From assembly GCA_000437395.1 (NCBI GenBank), contig FR898190.1, forward strand, positions 1,503 to 61,264: a stretch of DNA of 59,762 nucleotides, in the 5' to 3' direction. This document shows, piece by piece, positions 8,675 through 18,044 of this stretch; position 1 is the first letter of the stretch; the number at the start of each line of letters is the position of its first letter. The notes beneath the pieces were generated by a model. That model was given only the letters and a program-made list of their open reading frames with translations. It had not been told where the DNA came from and made no database searches. The stretch comes from Clostridium sp. CAG:288. Its GTDB lineage: Bacteria; Bacillota_I; Bacilli_A; RFN20; CAG-288. Both the position numbers and the translations under genes were made by a program.

Positions 8675-9868
8675 TTAGGCTATTTCTGTATATTCTTGAT
8701 CTATTTGAATAATTAAATGGAAAGTTTCACCAGGTAACTTTTCTTTTAAGTAATTTGTTATACATTTATTTATGTCGGCAGCGTTTAATTTTGAATCGAA
8801 AGGGACGATAACATCAAACAAAACATTTGTGTGTGTAGGGCCACTAACAATTCTAAAGTCGTGCATTGATAGTTTAGAATCCATTAAGTTCAAACTTTCT
8901 TTTACTAATTTTTTTAACAAGTCGGTTTTTGGATCGTCAACTAAGACTGGATCCATATGAATAACTGTTTTAATTCCAAGCTTTGAGTAGGCCATAAGTT
9001 CGATGTTATCTATTCTGTCGTGAGATAACATAACATCTTCTTTAGCATTTACTTCAACGTGTACTGAAGCGTGTATATTTCCTGGACCATAGCAATGCAT
9101 TTCTAAATCGTGTATTCCTAAAACTCCAGGACTATTTTTAACTAGACTAACGAAGTTTTCTATAATTTTTGCATCAGGTTTTTCACCTAAAAGAATATTG
9201 CATGTTTCAAATGTTAATTTTATTCCTGAATAAATAACAAATAGCGATACAGCTAAAGTAAGATAGCCATCGATATTAACTTTTGTAGTAAGAGATATAA
9301 TCAAACCAATTAATACTAAAGTAGTGGTTATAACATCGTTTCTTGAATCGATGGAATTTGCTTTTAATGAAATACTATTAATTCTTTTTCCTAATGAATT
9401 ATATAGAAGTCCTTGCAAAGCTTTAAGCAAGATAGACAAAGACAATATAATAAATGTTGCAATAATGGTGGTTTTATTTGAAGGTAAATCAGCTGGAGTT
9501 ATAATTGCTTTTACACCTTCACTTAAAGCCATAATACCTAAGGCTATTATGATGAAGCTTACAACTAAACTAGCAATATATTCCATTCTAGCATGACCAA
9601 AAGGATGGTTTTTATCAGCTGGTTTGCCACTCATTTTAAATCCAAATAAAGAGATGACACAACTTGCAAAATCGGATAAGTTATTTACGGCATCAGCTAT
9701 AATAGACATATTCAATATTAATAACCCAATTATGATTTTGCTTACAAATAAAATAAAATTAGAGATAAGTCCAAAAGTAGATCCTAAAAATCCGTATTTT
9801 TGTCTTACTTTTGAATTTGTCGTGTTTTTATAATCTTTTACAAAGAGTTTTAATAATAGTTCTGTCAT
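8675..9868 (-). CDS. cation diffusion facilitator (CDF) family transporter
   Basis: A 397-residue membrane protein exporting divalent cations (Zn, Mn, Fe or Co) by proton antiport. The N-terminal half has about six membrane helices (first near residues 28-53). The metal site is visible in TM2 as NNLSDFAS and in TM5 as NSIDSRNDV, together with the family signature HPFGHARMEYIAS. The C-terminal cytoplasmic domain (about 210-300) has the ferredoxin-like fold, and a second hydrophilic repeat extends to residue 397, longer than the typical 300. Metal specificity cannot be read from sequence. It stands 76 bp upstream of lysS on the same strand and is divergent from tldD. Confidence 0.93.
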   Translation of the reverse strand: MTELLLKLFVKDYKNTTNSKVRQKYGFLGSTFGLISNFILFVSKIIIGLLILNMSIIADAVNNLSDFASCVISLFGFKMSGKPADKNHPFGHARMEYIASLVVSFIIIALGIMALSEGVKAIITPADLPSNKTTIIATFIILSLSILLKALQGLLYNSLGKRINSISLKANSIDSRNDVITTTLVLIGLIISLTTKVNIDGYLTLAVSLFVIYSGIKLTFETCNILLGEKPDAKIIENFVSLVKNSPGVLGIHDLEMHCYGPGNIHASVHVEVNAKEDVMLSHDRIDNIELMAYSKLGIKTVIHMDPVLVDDPKTDLLKKLVKESLNLMDSKLSMHDFRIVSGPTHTNVLFDVIVPFDSKLNAADINKCITNYLKEKLPGETFHLIIQIDQEYTEIA

Positions 9869-9923
9869 AATTTAAGCACCTAGTGATAATTATACTATTT
9901 TGTCTATCATAAAAGTTAGTTTA

Positions 9924-9952
9924 TTGAATACTTTTGTTTTAAATAGTATAAT
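9924..9952 (+). promoter_or_regulatory. promoter of tldD-tldE
   Basis: TTGAAT and TATAAT separated by exactly 17 bp, ending 23 bp before the tldD ATG. Confidence 0.75.
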
Positions 9953-9975
9953 AATTTGAAAAAAGGAGGAGAAAT

Positions 9976-11367
9976 ATGATATCAAAAAAGTTAGCTATTG
10001 ATATTTTGAATATTGGTTTATCAACAGGCGCAGATTACGCAGAAATATATTGTCAAAATCAATATTCACACATTACTTCACTTGCCAAAAAGAAAATTGA
10101 TAATGTTTTTGGAAAATTAACATATGGAGTAGGAATAAGGTTATTAAAAGGAACAGATGAAGTTTACGGATACACAAGTGATATTTCAAAGAAATCTCTT
10201 GTTGACTTAGTTAATAAACTCTCATCTTCTTTTAATGGCGAAAGAGTTAAAGAGGTTAAAACCTTAAACCTTTTAAAGCAAAATCACAAAAACGATCCTT
10301 TAAAACCACACGACTCTATGTCTATTGAAGAAAAACTTGAAGTCTTAAGAAAGGCTGAAAAAGTTGGTTATGACTACTCTGAAAAAGTAGTAGATGTAAG
10401 AGTAGGATTAAACGAATTGGATGAAGAAGTCTGCGTTTTTAATTCTGACGAAGTAATGGTCAAAGAAAACAGAGTTAGAACTAGAATCATGGGTGTAGTA
10501 ACTGCTAGCGATGGCAAATCATTCCAAACTGGAAGTTTCTCACCAGGTGAAAGTATCGGCTTAGAAATTTTAGATAAACACGATTTGTCAAAAGGTATTC
10601 TTAGTGCAGCAAAAGATGCGGTTGATCTTTTAGATGCACCTGAATGTCCATCAGGTGAAATACCTGTAATTATAGGCAATGCTTTTGGTGGAACGTTATT
10701 CCATGAAGCTTGTGGACACCCATTAGAAGGTTCGGCAATTTCGCATAATTCATCTGCGTTTTGTGGTAAATTAGGTCAAAAAATTGCTTCACCAATCGTT
10801 ACAGCTGTCGATGATGGTACGATTCAAAACGGCTGGGGCTCTGAAGGCTATGATGATGAAGGAATTAAATCGACTAAAAACGTTTTAATTAAAGATGGAA
10901 TATTGGTTAATTATATGATTGATAGACTTTCAGGTCGCAAACTTGGTTTAACTCCAACAGGTAGTTGCAGAAGACAATCATATAAGTTTGTTCCAACAAC
11001 AAGAATGACAAATACATATATCGCAGCAGGTAAATCCACAAAAGAAGAGATAATTGCTGCAACAAAGTTAGGACTTTATCTTGTTGACTTTAATGGTGGC
11101 TCTGTTGATCCATCTACAGCTAAATTCAATTTTACAGCTTCTAAAGCTTATATGGTTATTGATGGAAAAATTGACCATTTAGTTAAAGGCGCATGTTTGG
11201 TTGGGTATGGCTATGACGTTTTAATGAATATAGATATGGTTGGAAACGATTTAGTTAGAGCTCCTGGTATTTGTGGTGCTGCTAGTGGAAATATTCCAGT
11301 TGAAGTTGGTCAACCAACATTAAGAGTTTCAAAGATGATTGTTGGTGGCAGAGGAGGTAACATCTAA
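9976..11367 (+). CDS. tldD: TldD, metalloprotease subunit
   Basis: A 463-residue zinc protease subunit of the TldD/TldE heterodimer, which clips unfolded peptides and matures some ribosomally made peptides (microcin B17, and linear or cyclic peptides in other bacteria). The active-site HExxxH is seen at residues 243-248 (HEACGHPLEG), and the downstream Cys-containing segment (APGICGAASGNIPVEVGQP) includes the third zinc ligand region. Ribosome binding site AAGGAGGAG. The partner gene follows with a 1-bp TAATG-type overlap, so the two subunits should be made in equal amounts. No candidate peptide substrate gene was noticed nearby. Confidence 0.96.
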   Translation: MISKKLAIDILNIGLSTGADYAEIYCQNQYSHITSLAKKKIDNVFGKLTYGVGIRLLKGTDEVYGYTSDISKKSLVDLVNKLSSSFNGERVKEVKTLNLLKQNHKNDPLKPHDSMSIEEKLEVLRKAEKVGYDYSEKVVDVRVGLNELDEEVCVFNSDEVMVKENRVRTRIMGVVTASDGKSFQTGSFSPGESIGLEILDKHDLSKGILSAAKDAVDLLDAPECPSGEIPVIIGNAFGGTLFHEACGHPLEGSAISHNSSAFCGKLGQKIASPIVTAVDDGTIQNGWGSEGYDDEGIKSTKNVLIKDGILVNYMIDRLSGRKLGLTPTGSCRRQSYKFVPTTRMTNTYIAAGKSTKEEIIAATKLGLYLVDFNGGSVDPSTAKFNFTASKAYMVIDGKIDHLVKGACLVGYGYDVLMNIDMVGNDLVRAPGICGAASGNIPVEVGQPTLRVSKMIVGGRGGNI

Positions 11368-12695
11368 TGTCAGTTAAATTAAATACATATTTATTAGAAG
11401 CACAAAAAGCAAATATTAACCCTTTTGAAATTAATGTTAATGTTGCTTCTGATATCAGCGTATCACTTTTTGAAGGTAAAGTAGAAAACGTAACAATTGC
11501 TAATGACTCAACAGTTACTGGTAGAGGCATTTATAATGGTAAAATAGGTGCTTTTACTAGCGATACACTAAGTAAAGAAATTCCTTCTTTAATGGCCAAA
11601 AACATTGTTGAAAGCGCAACTTATGGTCCAGAAGGTGATCCAACTTTATTTGTCGGTAAAGGACAAAAGTATAAAAAACCAAAAACATATTATCCAGTTT
11701 TAGAAAATGTTGGTGTTAATGAACTTACTGGTATCGCTCAAAGAGTTTATGAAGGTGCTAAAAGAGTAGCGGGCGTTAGTGAAATTACTGTTAACGTAGA
11801 GTATTATTCTGGTAAATCTGAAATGAATAACTCTTTAGGCTTAAAACTATCAAGCAAGCGAAATTACGTTGCCGTAGCATGCGAATTGCTTGCTAAAAAA
11901 GACGATTTAGTCGAAAGCAATTTTGACGCTAAATACGTTACTGAAATATCAAGTTTTGACCCAGAATCATTCGGAGAAGAAATTGCTAAAGGCGCAATTA
12001 ACAAGCTCGGTGGTAGCTCAGTTAAAAGTGGAAAATATAACATTGTTATCGACCAAGATAACATCGCTACATTATTAAATGCTTTAATTGGCAATTTATC
12101 AGCATTTGATATTCAACATGGTGTATCTTTACTCAAAGATACAAAAGGCAAGAAAGTATTAAGCGAAAAGCTTTCGATAGACTTAAAGCCTGTTTCTGAT
12201 TGTGTTTTCGGATCTTCTTACGATGCTGAAGGAACACCAAAACAAAATTTAAAACTCGTTAAAAATGGTGTTATTCAAACATATTTCTATGACTTAGAAA
12301 CAGCTAAAAAAGATGGTACTACAAGCAATGGTTGTGGTACAAAACAGGGTAATAATATTAGACCAGAAATGGATTATATTGTTGTTAAACCAGGAAAACT
12401 TAGTAGTGATGAATTAGTTTCTGAAGTTAAAAATGGTATTTATATTAATAATTTAACAGGAGCTAACGCTGGACTTGATCCAGTTTCTGGTGACTTTTCT
12501 TTACAAGCTTCGGGATGTTTAATTGAAGATGGTAAATTGACTAAGCCTTTATCATTAATTACTCTCGCTGGCAATTTGTTAACTATGTTTAACGAAATAA
12601 AATCTATTGGTTCTGATTCAAAAGAAACATTAAGAGGTTGTAATTGCCCATCAATGTCGTTTGAAAGCATGTCTGTTTCAGGCGTTGAAGAATAA
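11367..12695 (+). CDS. pmbA: TldE/PmbA, non-catalytic partner of TldD
   Basis: A 442-residue member of the same fold as TldD but without the HExxxH motif, as expected for the TldE/PmbA subunit that completes the substrate channel. Family features include the N-terminal VSLFEGKVENVTIANDSTVTGRG, and the C-terminal NNLTGANAGLDPVSGDFSLQ and CNCPSMSFESMSV segments. It starts at the A of the tldD stop codon (TAATG). A hairpin with a U-tract directly follows, so tldD-tldE is a two-gene operon. Confidence 0.95.
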   Translation: MSVKLNTYLLEAQKANINPFEINVNVASDISVSLFEGKVENVTIANDSTVTGRGIYNGKIGAFTSDTLSKEIPSLMAKNIVESATYGPEGDPTLFVGKGQKYKKPKTYYPVLENVGVNELTGIAQRVYEGAKRVAGVSEITVNVEYYSGKSEMNNSLGLKLSSKRNYVAVACELLAKKDDLVESNFDAKYVTEISSFDPESFGEEIAKGAINKLGGSSVKSGKYNIVIDQDNIATLLNALIGNLSAFDIQHGVSLLKDTKGKKVLSEKLSIDLKPVSDCVFGSSYDAEGTPKQNLKLVKNGVIQTYFYDLETAKKDGTTSNGCGTKQGNNIRPEMDYIVVKPGKLSSDELVSEVKNGIYINNLTGANAGLDPVSGDFSLQASGCLIEDGKLTKPLSLITLAGNLLTMFNEIKSIGSDSKETLRGCNCPSMSFESMSVSGVEE

Positions 12696-12700
12696 TAAAT

Positions 12701-12750
12701 TAAGCTTGACTACACACTTATTAGTATGAGTGTATAATTAAGCTTTTTTT
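12701..12750 (+). terminator. terminator of tldD-tldE
   Basis: TAAGCTT pairs with AAGCTT at the base and TACACACT with AGTGTATA (one mismatch) higher up, followed by seven T. The upper stem also contains an operator-like near-palindrome (see findings). Confidence 0.7.
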
Positions 12751-12845
12751 GTATAAAAATTACTAAAATGTGTATATTTTTGGTTGAAAATTATAAATAT
12801 TAAAAAGTTGTTTTACACTTTAGTATAAATGTAAAGTAAAATCGT

Positions 12846-12874
12846 TTGACATTGTTTAACTAGGCTATTATCTT
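12846..12874 (+). promoter_or_regulatory. promoter of the ABC exporter operon
   Basis: TTGACA and TATCTT with a 17-bp spacer, ending 30 bp before the ATG at 12905. A weak inverted-repeat motif lies just upstream at 12815-12832. Confidence 0.6.
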
Positions 12875-12904
12875 TAATTAGATGCTTTTTAGAAAGGAGT
12901 CAAA

Positions 12905-14737
12905 ATGTTTAAATTATTTAGATATTTAAAATCAGTTTGGGTTGAAGTAGTTATTACTGTTATCTTTTTAATGCTTCAAGTTTGGCTACAACTTCAATTA
13001 CCAAATACCATGGCTGATGTCAGTAAATATATTAATATTATGACCATTAATCCATCGACATCTGAGGCCTATAAAGAGGCTTTAAAGGATATATGGATTA
13101 TGGGTGGAAAGATGCTTGCATACGCTTTAGGAGTAACTGTTACTGCTATTATCGTCGGCTATACTTCTTCTAGAATTAGTACGATTTTTGGTCAAAAACT
13201 TAGAAATGATATTTTTAAGAAAGTTACATCATTTAGCATAAACGATTATGATAAGTTTGGAACATCCTCGCTTATTACTCGAACAACTAACGACGTTCAA
13301 CAAATTCAAATGGTTATTTTTATGGGATTAAGAATAATTGTCTCTGCTCCATTAACGGTTATTTTAGCAATTATATACGCTTCTCAACTCGATATGAGCT
13401 TAATGATTGTCTTACTTGTTAGTGTCCCAATTGTTTTAATTGTCACAACGATTATAGGTGTCTTAGTTATGCCACTAATGAAGAAAATGCAAACAAAGGT
13501 TGATAGAGTAACTCTTGTCTTAAGAGAGAATTTAACTGGCGTAAGAGTAATTAGAGCCTTTAATAGAGAAAACGATGAATCTCAAAAGTTTGATGTAGCA
13601 AACAAAGATTTAACAAACGTCACTGTTAAAACTAATAGAATTTTCTCAATAATGACTCCTTCAATTTCTATAGTTATGAATTTAACTTTCTTGGCCATTT
13701 TTATGATTGGTTTTTATAACTTTAATGGTCAAAGTGTTAATGCTTTATCAACTAAAGTTTCAGCAATTATGTCTATTGCTCAATATTCATTACAAATTAT
13801 GTCATCTTTATTGATGGTTGTTATGATTTTTGTCTTTATTACTAGAGCTCAAGTTTCAGCAGCAAGAATTAATGCTGTATTAGAAACTTCAGGTGAAAAT
13901 ATTGATAGCAATGAATCAAGCATTTCTTTAAATAATAATTCAAAATGTGAACTTGAATTTAACGATGTGATATTTAGTTATCCAGATGCATCATTGCCAA
14001 CTCTTGAACACGTTAGCTTTAAAGCATCAGCAGGGGAGACAATAGCTTTCATCGGTTCAACTGGTAGTGGTAAATCAACTTTAATAAATTTAATTCCAAG
14101 ACTATATGATGTTTCAAGTGGTTCTATCACTTTAAATGGTGTTAACGTTAACGATATAGAATTGAATCAGTTACGTAAAAAGATAGGCTTTGTTCCACAA
14201 AAGTCACTTCTTTTTACAGGTACGATAAAAGAAAACTTACTCTATGGTAATCCAAATGCTAGCGATGAAGATATTGAAAATGCTATTAAAGTTGCACAAG
14301 CTAAAAAGTTTATAAATGAAAAAGAAAAAGGCTTGAATGAAAGTGTTTCTCAAGGAGGAACAAATTTCTCAGGCGGTCAAAAACAACGTTTAGCAATTGC
14401 CAGAGCTCTTGTTCGTAAAGCTGATGTTTATATCTTTGATGATTCATTTAGTGCACTTGACTTTAAGACAGATGTTAAAGTTCGTAGTGCTTTAAAGAAA
14501 TATACAAAAGATTCATTAGTTATTATTGTCGGTCAACGTGTTTCTTCTATTATGAATGCTGATAAGATCATAGTTTTAGATGAAGGAAAAGTGGTCGGTC
14601 AAGGAACGCATAGTGAACTTTTAAATTCGTGTCAAGTTTATCAAGAAATTGTTAAATCGCAATTAGACCCTGATGAAGTAAAAAATACGATTTCATTATC
14701 AAATAAAATTGATAATGAAGAAGAAAGGGGTGAATAA
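12905..14737 (+). CDS. heterodimeric ABC exporter, degenerate-site subunit
   Basis: A 610-residue half-transporter: type I exporter membrane domain (six helices, about residues 15-320) fused to an ATPase domain. Walker A is GSTGSGKS at 384-391 and the signature is FSGGQKQR near 488. The Walker B end reads IFDD, placing Asp513 where the catalytic Glu belongs, and the H-loop is GQR (Gln544 for His). These two changes are the hallmark of the non-hydrolysing half of heterodimeric exporters such as BmrC/D, LmrC/D or TM287/288. The canonical partner starts 3 bp downstream. Multidrug or lipid-like substrate export is the likely role. Confidence 0.93.
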   Translation: MFKLFRYLKSVWVEVVITVIFLMLQVWLQLQLPNTMADVSKYINIMTINPSTSEAYKEALKDIWIMGGKMLAYALGVTVTAIIVGYTSSRISTIFGQKLRNDIFKKVTSFSINDYDKFGTSSLITRTTNDVQQIQMVIFMGLRIIVSAPLTVILAIIYASQLDMSLMIVLLVSVPIVLIVTTIIGVLVMPLMKKMQTKVDRVTLVLRENLTGVRVIRAFNRENDESQKFDVANKDLTNVTVKTNRIFSIMTPSISIVMNLTFLAIFMIGFYNFNGQSVNALSTKVSAIMSIAQYSLQIMSSLLMVVMIFVFITRAQVSAARINAVLETSGENIDSNESSISLNNNSKCELEFNDVIFSYPDASLPTLEHVSFKASAGETIAFIGSTGSGKSTLINLIPRLYDVSSGSITLNGVNVNDIELNQLRKKIGFVPQKSLLFTGTIKENLLYGNPNASDEDIENAIKVAQAKKFINEKEKGLNESVSQGGTNFSGGQKQRLAIARALVRKADVYIFDDSFSALDFKTDVKVRSALKKYTKDSLVIIVGQRVSSIMNADKIIVLDEGKVVGQGTHSELLNSCQVYQEIVKSQLDPDEVKNTISLSNKIDNEEERGE

Positions 14738-14739
14738 TT

Positions 14740-16545
14740 ATGCCGCCAAGAATGCCTTACACTGCTAGAAAAGCTAAAGATACTAAAGGTACATTGTTAA
14801 GAACAGTAAAAATGTTAAAACCATTTAGAGTTTCTATAATAATAATTATGTTAGCTGTGACAATAAGTACTGTGTTTTCAATTTTAGCTCCTGTATTTAT
14901 GTATCAATATTTTTCAGCTGAATATATAGCTAAAATGTTTAATGTTAACTTGTTAACATATAAGATAGAAAGTATAAATACAAAAGAATTTTTGGAACCT
15001 TTTATTGTTATTGGCTCTAGCTACATTATTGCAGCTTCATTCTCATTTATAGCTGAATTTTCTACAGCAAAACTAAGTGGATCTGTCACTTATTCATTAA
15101 GAAAACAAACAAAAGAAAAGATAGATAAGTTACCTTTATCTTTCTTCGATAAAACTACTAATGGTGATCTCCTTTCTAGAGTAACAAATGATATTGATAC
15201 TATATCATCTTCGCTTCAACAAATAATTAACCAATTATTTAAAGGAGTATTCCAATTAATAGGTGTTACTATTGCTATGTTTGTTATTGACTGGCGTTTA
15301 GCACTAATTGCTTTTGCAACACTTCCAGTTTCAATAGTGATTGCTTTGTTTATTGCAATGAAATCGCAAAAACTATTTGTTGTTCAACAAAGAACTTTGG
15401 GACAACTAAACGGACAAGTCGAAGAAGTCTATGGCGGCTTTAAAGTAATTAAACTATTTAGCAAAGAAAAAGATGTCAATGAAAAATTTGTTAATAAGAG
15501 TGCTGAATTATGTAATGCTGGACAAAAAGCTACATTCTTTACAGGTATGATTCAACCTTTCTTAACTTTAATTCATAATATAGGTTATGTCTTTATCTGT
15601 GTTGTCGGTGGAATATTAAAGGCTGCTAATAGCATTGTAACTTTCTTTGTCTTCCTCAATTTATTCCAACAACCAATTCAACAAATTGCTCAAATAACTA
15701 ACGTAATTCAACAGACAGCAGCAGCTAGTGAAAGAGTGTTTGAAATTCTTGATGCTAAAGAAGAAATTCCAGATTGTGTTGATGCTTTAGATGCTTCAAA
15801 TATTGAGGGAAAAGTTGATTTTGATAATGTGGACTTTTCATATACTCCAGAAGTTCCACTTATTGAAAATTTAAATTTACATATTAATCCAGGTGAATCT
15901 ATAGCTATAGTTGGCCCAACTGGTGCTGGAAAAACTACACTAGTTAATTTAATTATGCGATTTTATGAAATAACTGGTGGACAGTTGTTGATTGACTCTA
16001 AACCTATAGATAGTTATAATAGGGCTTCTATGCGTAAAAGCATAGGTATGGTATTGCAAGATACTTGGCTATTCAACGGAACAATTGCCGATAATATCGC
16101 CTATGGTAGACCTGAAGCGACAAGAGAAGAAATAATTGAAGCTGCTAAAGAAGCACACGCTCATCATTTCATTGAATTACTTCCACAAGGATATGACACA
16201 ATATTGAATGAAGAAGCAAGCAATATTTCTCAAGGACAACGACAACTTATCACAATAGCTAGAGCTATATTGTCAAACCCTAGAATTATGATTTTAGATG
16301 AAGCTACTTCTTCAGTTGATACAAGAACTGAGAAGGCATTGCAAGATGCAATGAATAATATAATGAAAGAAAGAACTTCATTTGTTATTGCTCATCGACT
16401 TTCGACGATAAAAAATGCTAAGATAATTATAGTTATGAATCATGGACACATTGTTGAACAAGGAAATCATAAAGAATTACTCGAAAAAGGCGGCTTCTAT
16501 GCCGATTTGTATAACGCTCAATTTATGGGAAATAAACTAAACTAG
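14740..16545 (+). CDS. heterodimeric ABC exporter, catalytic subunit
   Basis: A 601-residue partner half-transporter. The membrane domain has an unusually long first extracellular loop (about residues 55-90, between TM1 and TM2). The ATPase domain is fully canonical: Walker A GPTGAGKT at 392-399, signature SQGQR at 497, Walker B ILDEATSS with catalytic Glu521, and IAHR with His552. Combined with the degenerate first subunit it gives one working and one regulatory nucleotide site. The ribosome binding site (AAGGGGTG) lies within the last codons of the first subunit. The DegV gene follows after only 14 bp. Confidence 0.94.
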   Translation: MPPRMPYTARKAKDTKGTLLRTVKMLKPFRVSIIIIMLAVTISTVFSILAPVFMYQYFSAEYIAKMFNVNLLTYKIESINTKEFLEPFIVIGSSYIIAASFSFIAEFSTAKLSGSVTYSLRKQTKEKIDKLPLSFFDKTTNGDLLSRVTNDIDTISSSLQQIINQLFKGVFQLIGVTIAMFVIDWRLALIAFATLPVSIVIALFIAMKSQKLFVVQQRTLGQLNGQVEEVYGGFKVIKLFSKEKDVNEKFVNKSAELCNAGQKATFFTGMIQPFLTLIHNIGYVFICVVGGILKAANSIVTFFVFLNLFQQPIQQIAQITNVIQQTAAASERVFEILDAKEEIPDCVDALDASNIEGKVDFDNVDFSYTPEVPLIENLNLHINPGESIAIVGPTGAGKTTLVNLIMRFYEITGGQLLIDSKPIDSYNRASMRKSIGMVLQDTWLFNGTIADNIAYGRPEATREEIIEAAKEAHAHHFIELLPQGYDTILNEEASNISQGQRQLITIARAILSNPRIMILDEATSSVDTRTEKALQDAMNNIMKERTSFVIAHRLSTIKNAKIIIVMNHGHIVEQGNHKELLEKGGFYADLYNAQFMGNKLN

Positions 16546-16559
16546 GAGGCAAAACTAAA

Positions 16560-17435
16560 TTGAAAAGTAAAGTAGCATTTGTTGTTGATTCAACAACTAT
16601 TGTTACCGAGGAAATGCAAAGAGAATATAGATTTTATACTGTACCTCTAAACGTTTCTGATGGTAAAACGTCGAGACATGAGACAGATATTTCTGATGAA
16701 GAAATATATTCAATTGTCGAAGATCCAGAACTTTGCAAGCATTTAAAATCAAGTTCACCAGCACCAGGTGATTTTGCAGATGCTTACGAAAAATTATTTG
16801 CAGAAGGATATGATGACATTATCGTATTCACACTTTCGAAAGAAGTTTCAGGTACTTATCAAACAGCAATTATGGCTAAAGATTTAATTGAAGATGAAAG
16901 CAAGAGCAAACATGTATTTGTTATTAACACCTTATTATGTAATTATGGTGTAATCAACGGAATTCAAGCTTCATTACCATTCTTAAGCCAAGATATTACA
17001 ACAGAACAACTCGTCGAAAAAATAAATGAAAACTTTGAAAATTCAAATTTAATGTTCACAATACTCGATTTGAAACATTTATTTAGGGGTGGAAGATTAA
17101 ACAAACTTTCATGTGCTATTGGACTTTTGTTTAAGATTAAACCAGTAATTGAAATGGTTGATGGAAAACTAGTATTAGCATATAAGATGAGAACAAAGGT
17201 AAACGTCGTTGATTTATTTATGAAAAGAATTAGCGAATTCTCATTAAAATATAAGAAAGTTTACTTAAGATTTGTCGATTTAAACAATATCGAAGTAATT
17301 GAACAAATGAAAAAAATGGTTGCCGAAAAATTCTCTAACGTTGTCATTTCAAACGTCAGTAGAGTTGGACCTGTTTTCAATGTTCATTTAGGAACACAAG
17401 GATTTGGTATTTCTCTTACAGGTGTAAACGAATAA
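16560..17435 (+). CDS. DegV family protein (fatty-acid binding)
   Basis: A 291-residue cytoplasmic protein of the DegV/FakB family, which binds a fatty acid and, where FakA exists, presents it for phosphorylation. Start is TTG at 16560, preceded by AGGAGG at 16544-16549; no better ATG is available. Family features are the N-terminal VAFVVDSTTIVTEE, the ligand-binding SSSPAPGDF around residue 60, the TLSKEVSGTYQTA loop and LFRGGRLN near 180. It sits 14 bp after the exporter genes and is probably cotranscribed, ending at a good terminator. The bound lipid is unknown. Confidence 0.93.
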   Translation: MKSKVAFVVDSTTIVTEEMQREYRFYTVPLNVSDGKTSRHETDISDEEIYSIVEDPELCKHLKSSSPAPGDFADAYEKLFAEGYDDIIVFTLSKEVSGTYQTAIMAKDLIEDESKSKHVFVINTLLCNYGVINGIQASLPFLSQDITTEQLVEKINENFENSNLMFTILDLKHLFRGGRLNKLSCAIGLLFKIKPVIEMVDGKLVLAYKMRTKVNVVDLFMKRISEFSLKYKKVYLRFVDLNNIEVIEQMKKMVAEKFSNVVISNVSRVGPVFNVHLGTQGFGISLTGVNE

Positions 17436-17459
17436 AAAAGCCCCCAAAAGGGGCTTTTA
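17436..17459 (+). terminator. terminator of exporter-DegV operon
   Basis: AAAAGCCCC pairs perfectly with GGGGCTTTT around a short loop; T-runs exist on both strands. Confidence 0.85.
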
Positions 17460-17535
17460 AATTGTAGAGCTAAAAATAGTGAATTATTGCTTTGAAATTG
17501 ATAAAATAATTAAAGAAAGATAAAACAGGTGCAAT

Positions 17536-18042
17536 ATGAACAAGATAAGTAAAAGATGGACTATTGGTGTATTGATATTAGCTATTGTTGGTGCTGCTTT
17601 CTTAGCAACACTATATTTCACTCCGTACTATAGAGTTGATTACACTAGATTTAGTAATGTAAAAACCGATTTTAGAAAATCTAGTGAATATATGTTAGAC
17701 GATAATGTTGCTTTAATAATTAGCAATAAGACAGAGTTGGAAAAACTTGAAAATGTTATTAATCAAAAGCAAAATAAATACGATGATAAGTATTTTGAAA
17801 ACAAATCATTGATTGTTTCTGTTCGTGATGGATCATACTATTCACAATCAAAAATTAACAAATTAAGCATTAAAGACAGCTCAATTACAGTAACATATGG
17901 TGTTGAAAACGACCAAGCTGTTACTGGTCCTGATCAAGTCTTTGGAATTTATTATATCGACTTGATTGAAATATCTAATACTAAAATAGATTTAACAAAA
18001 TCATCAAATTACTCAATAAATTATATTGATAAAGTAATGTAA
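17536..18042 (+). CDS. membrane-anchored hypothetical protein
   Basis: A 168-residue protein with a short basic N-terminus, one membrane helix (about residues 9-29) and an extracytoplasmic domain of about 135 residues. The segment NKYDDKYFENKSLIVSVRDGSYYSQSKINKLSIKDSSITVTY resembles the PrcB-type/protease-complex C-terminal domain seen in many Firmicutes surface proteins, where a residue pair of strands follows DEYFKNKSLIV. I offer that only as a likeness. No Cys follows the hydrophobic stretch, so it is not a lipoprotein. It is a single gene, ending 2 bp from the convergent YihY gene. Confidence 0.75.
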   Translation: MNKISKRWTIGVLILAIVGAAFLATLYFTPYYRVDYTRFSNVKTDFRKSSEYMLDDNVALIISNKTELEKLENVINQKQNKYDDKYFENKSLIVSVRDGSYYSQSKINKLSIKDSSITVTYGVENDQAVTGPDQVFGIYYIDLIEISNTKIDLTKSSNYSINYIDKVM

Positions 18043-18044
18043 AA

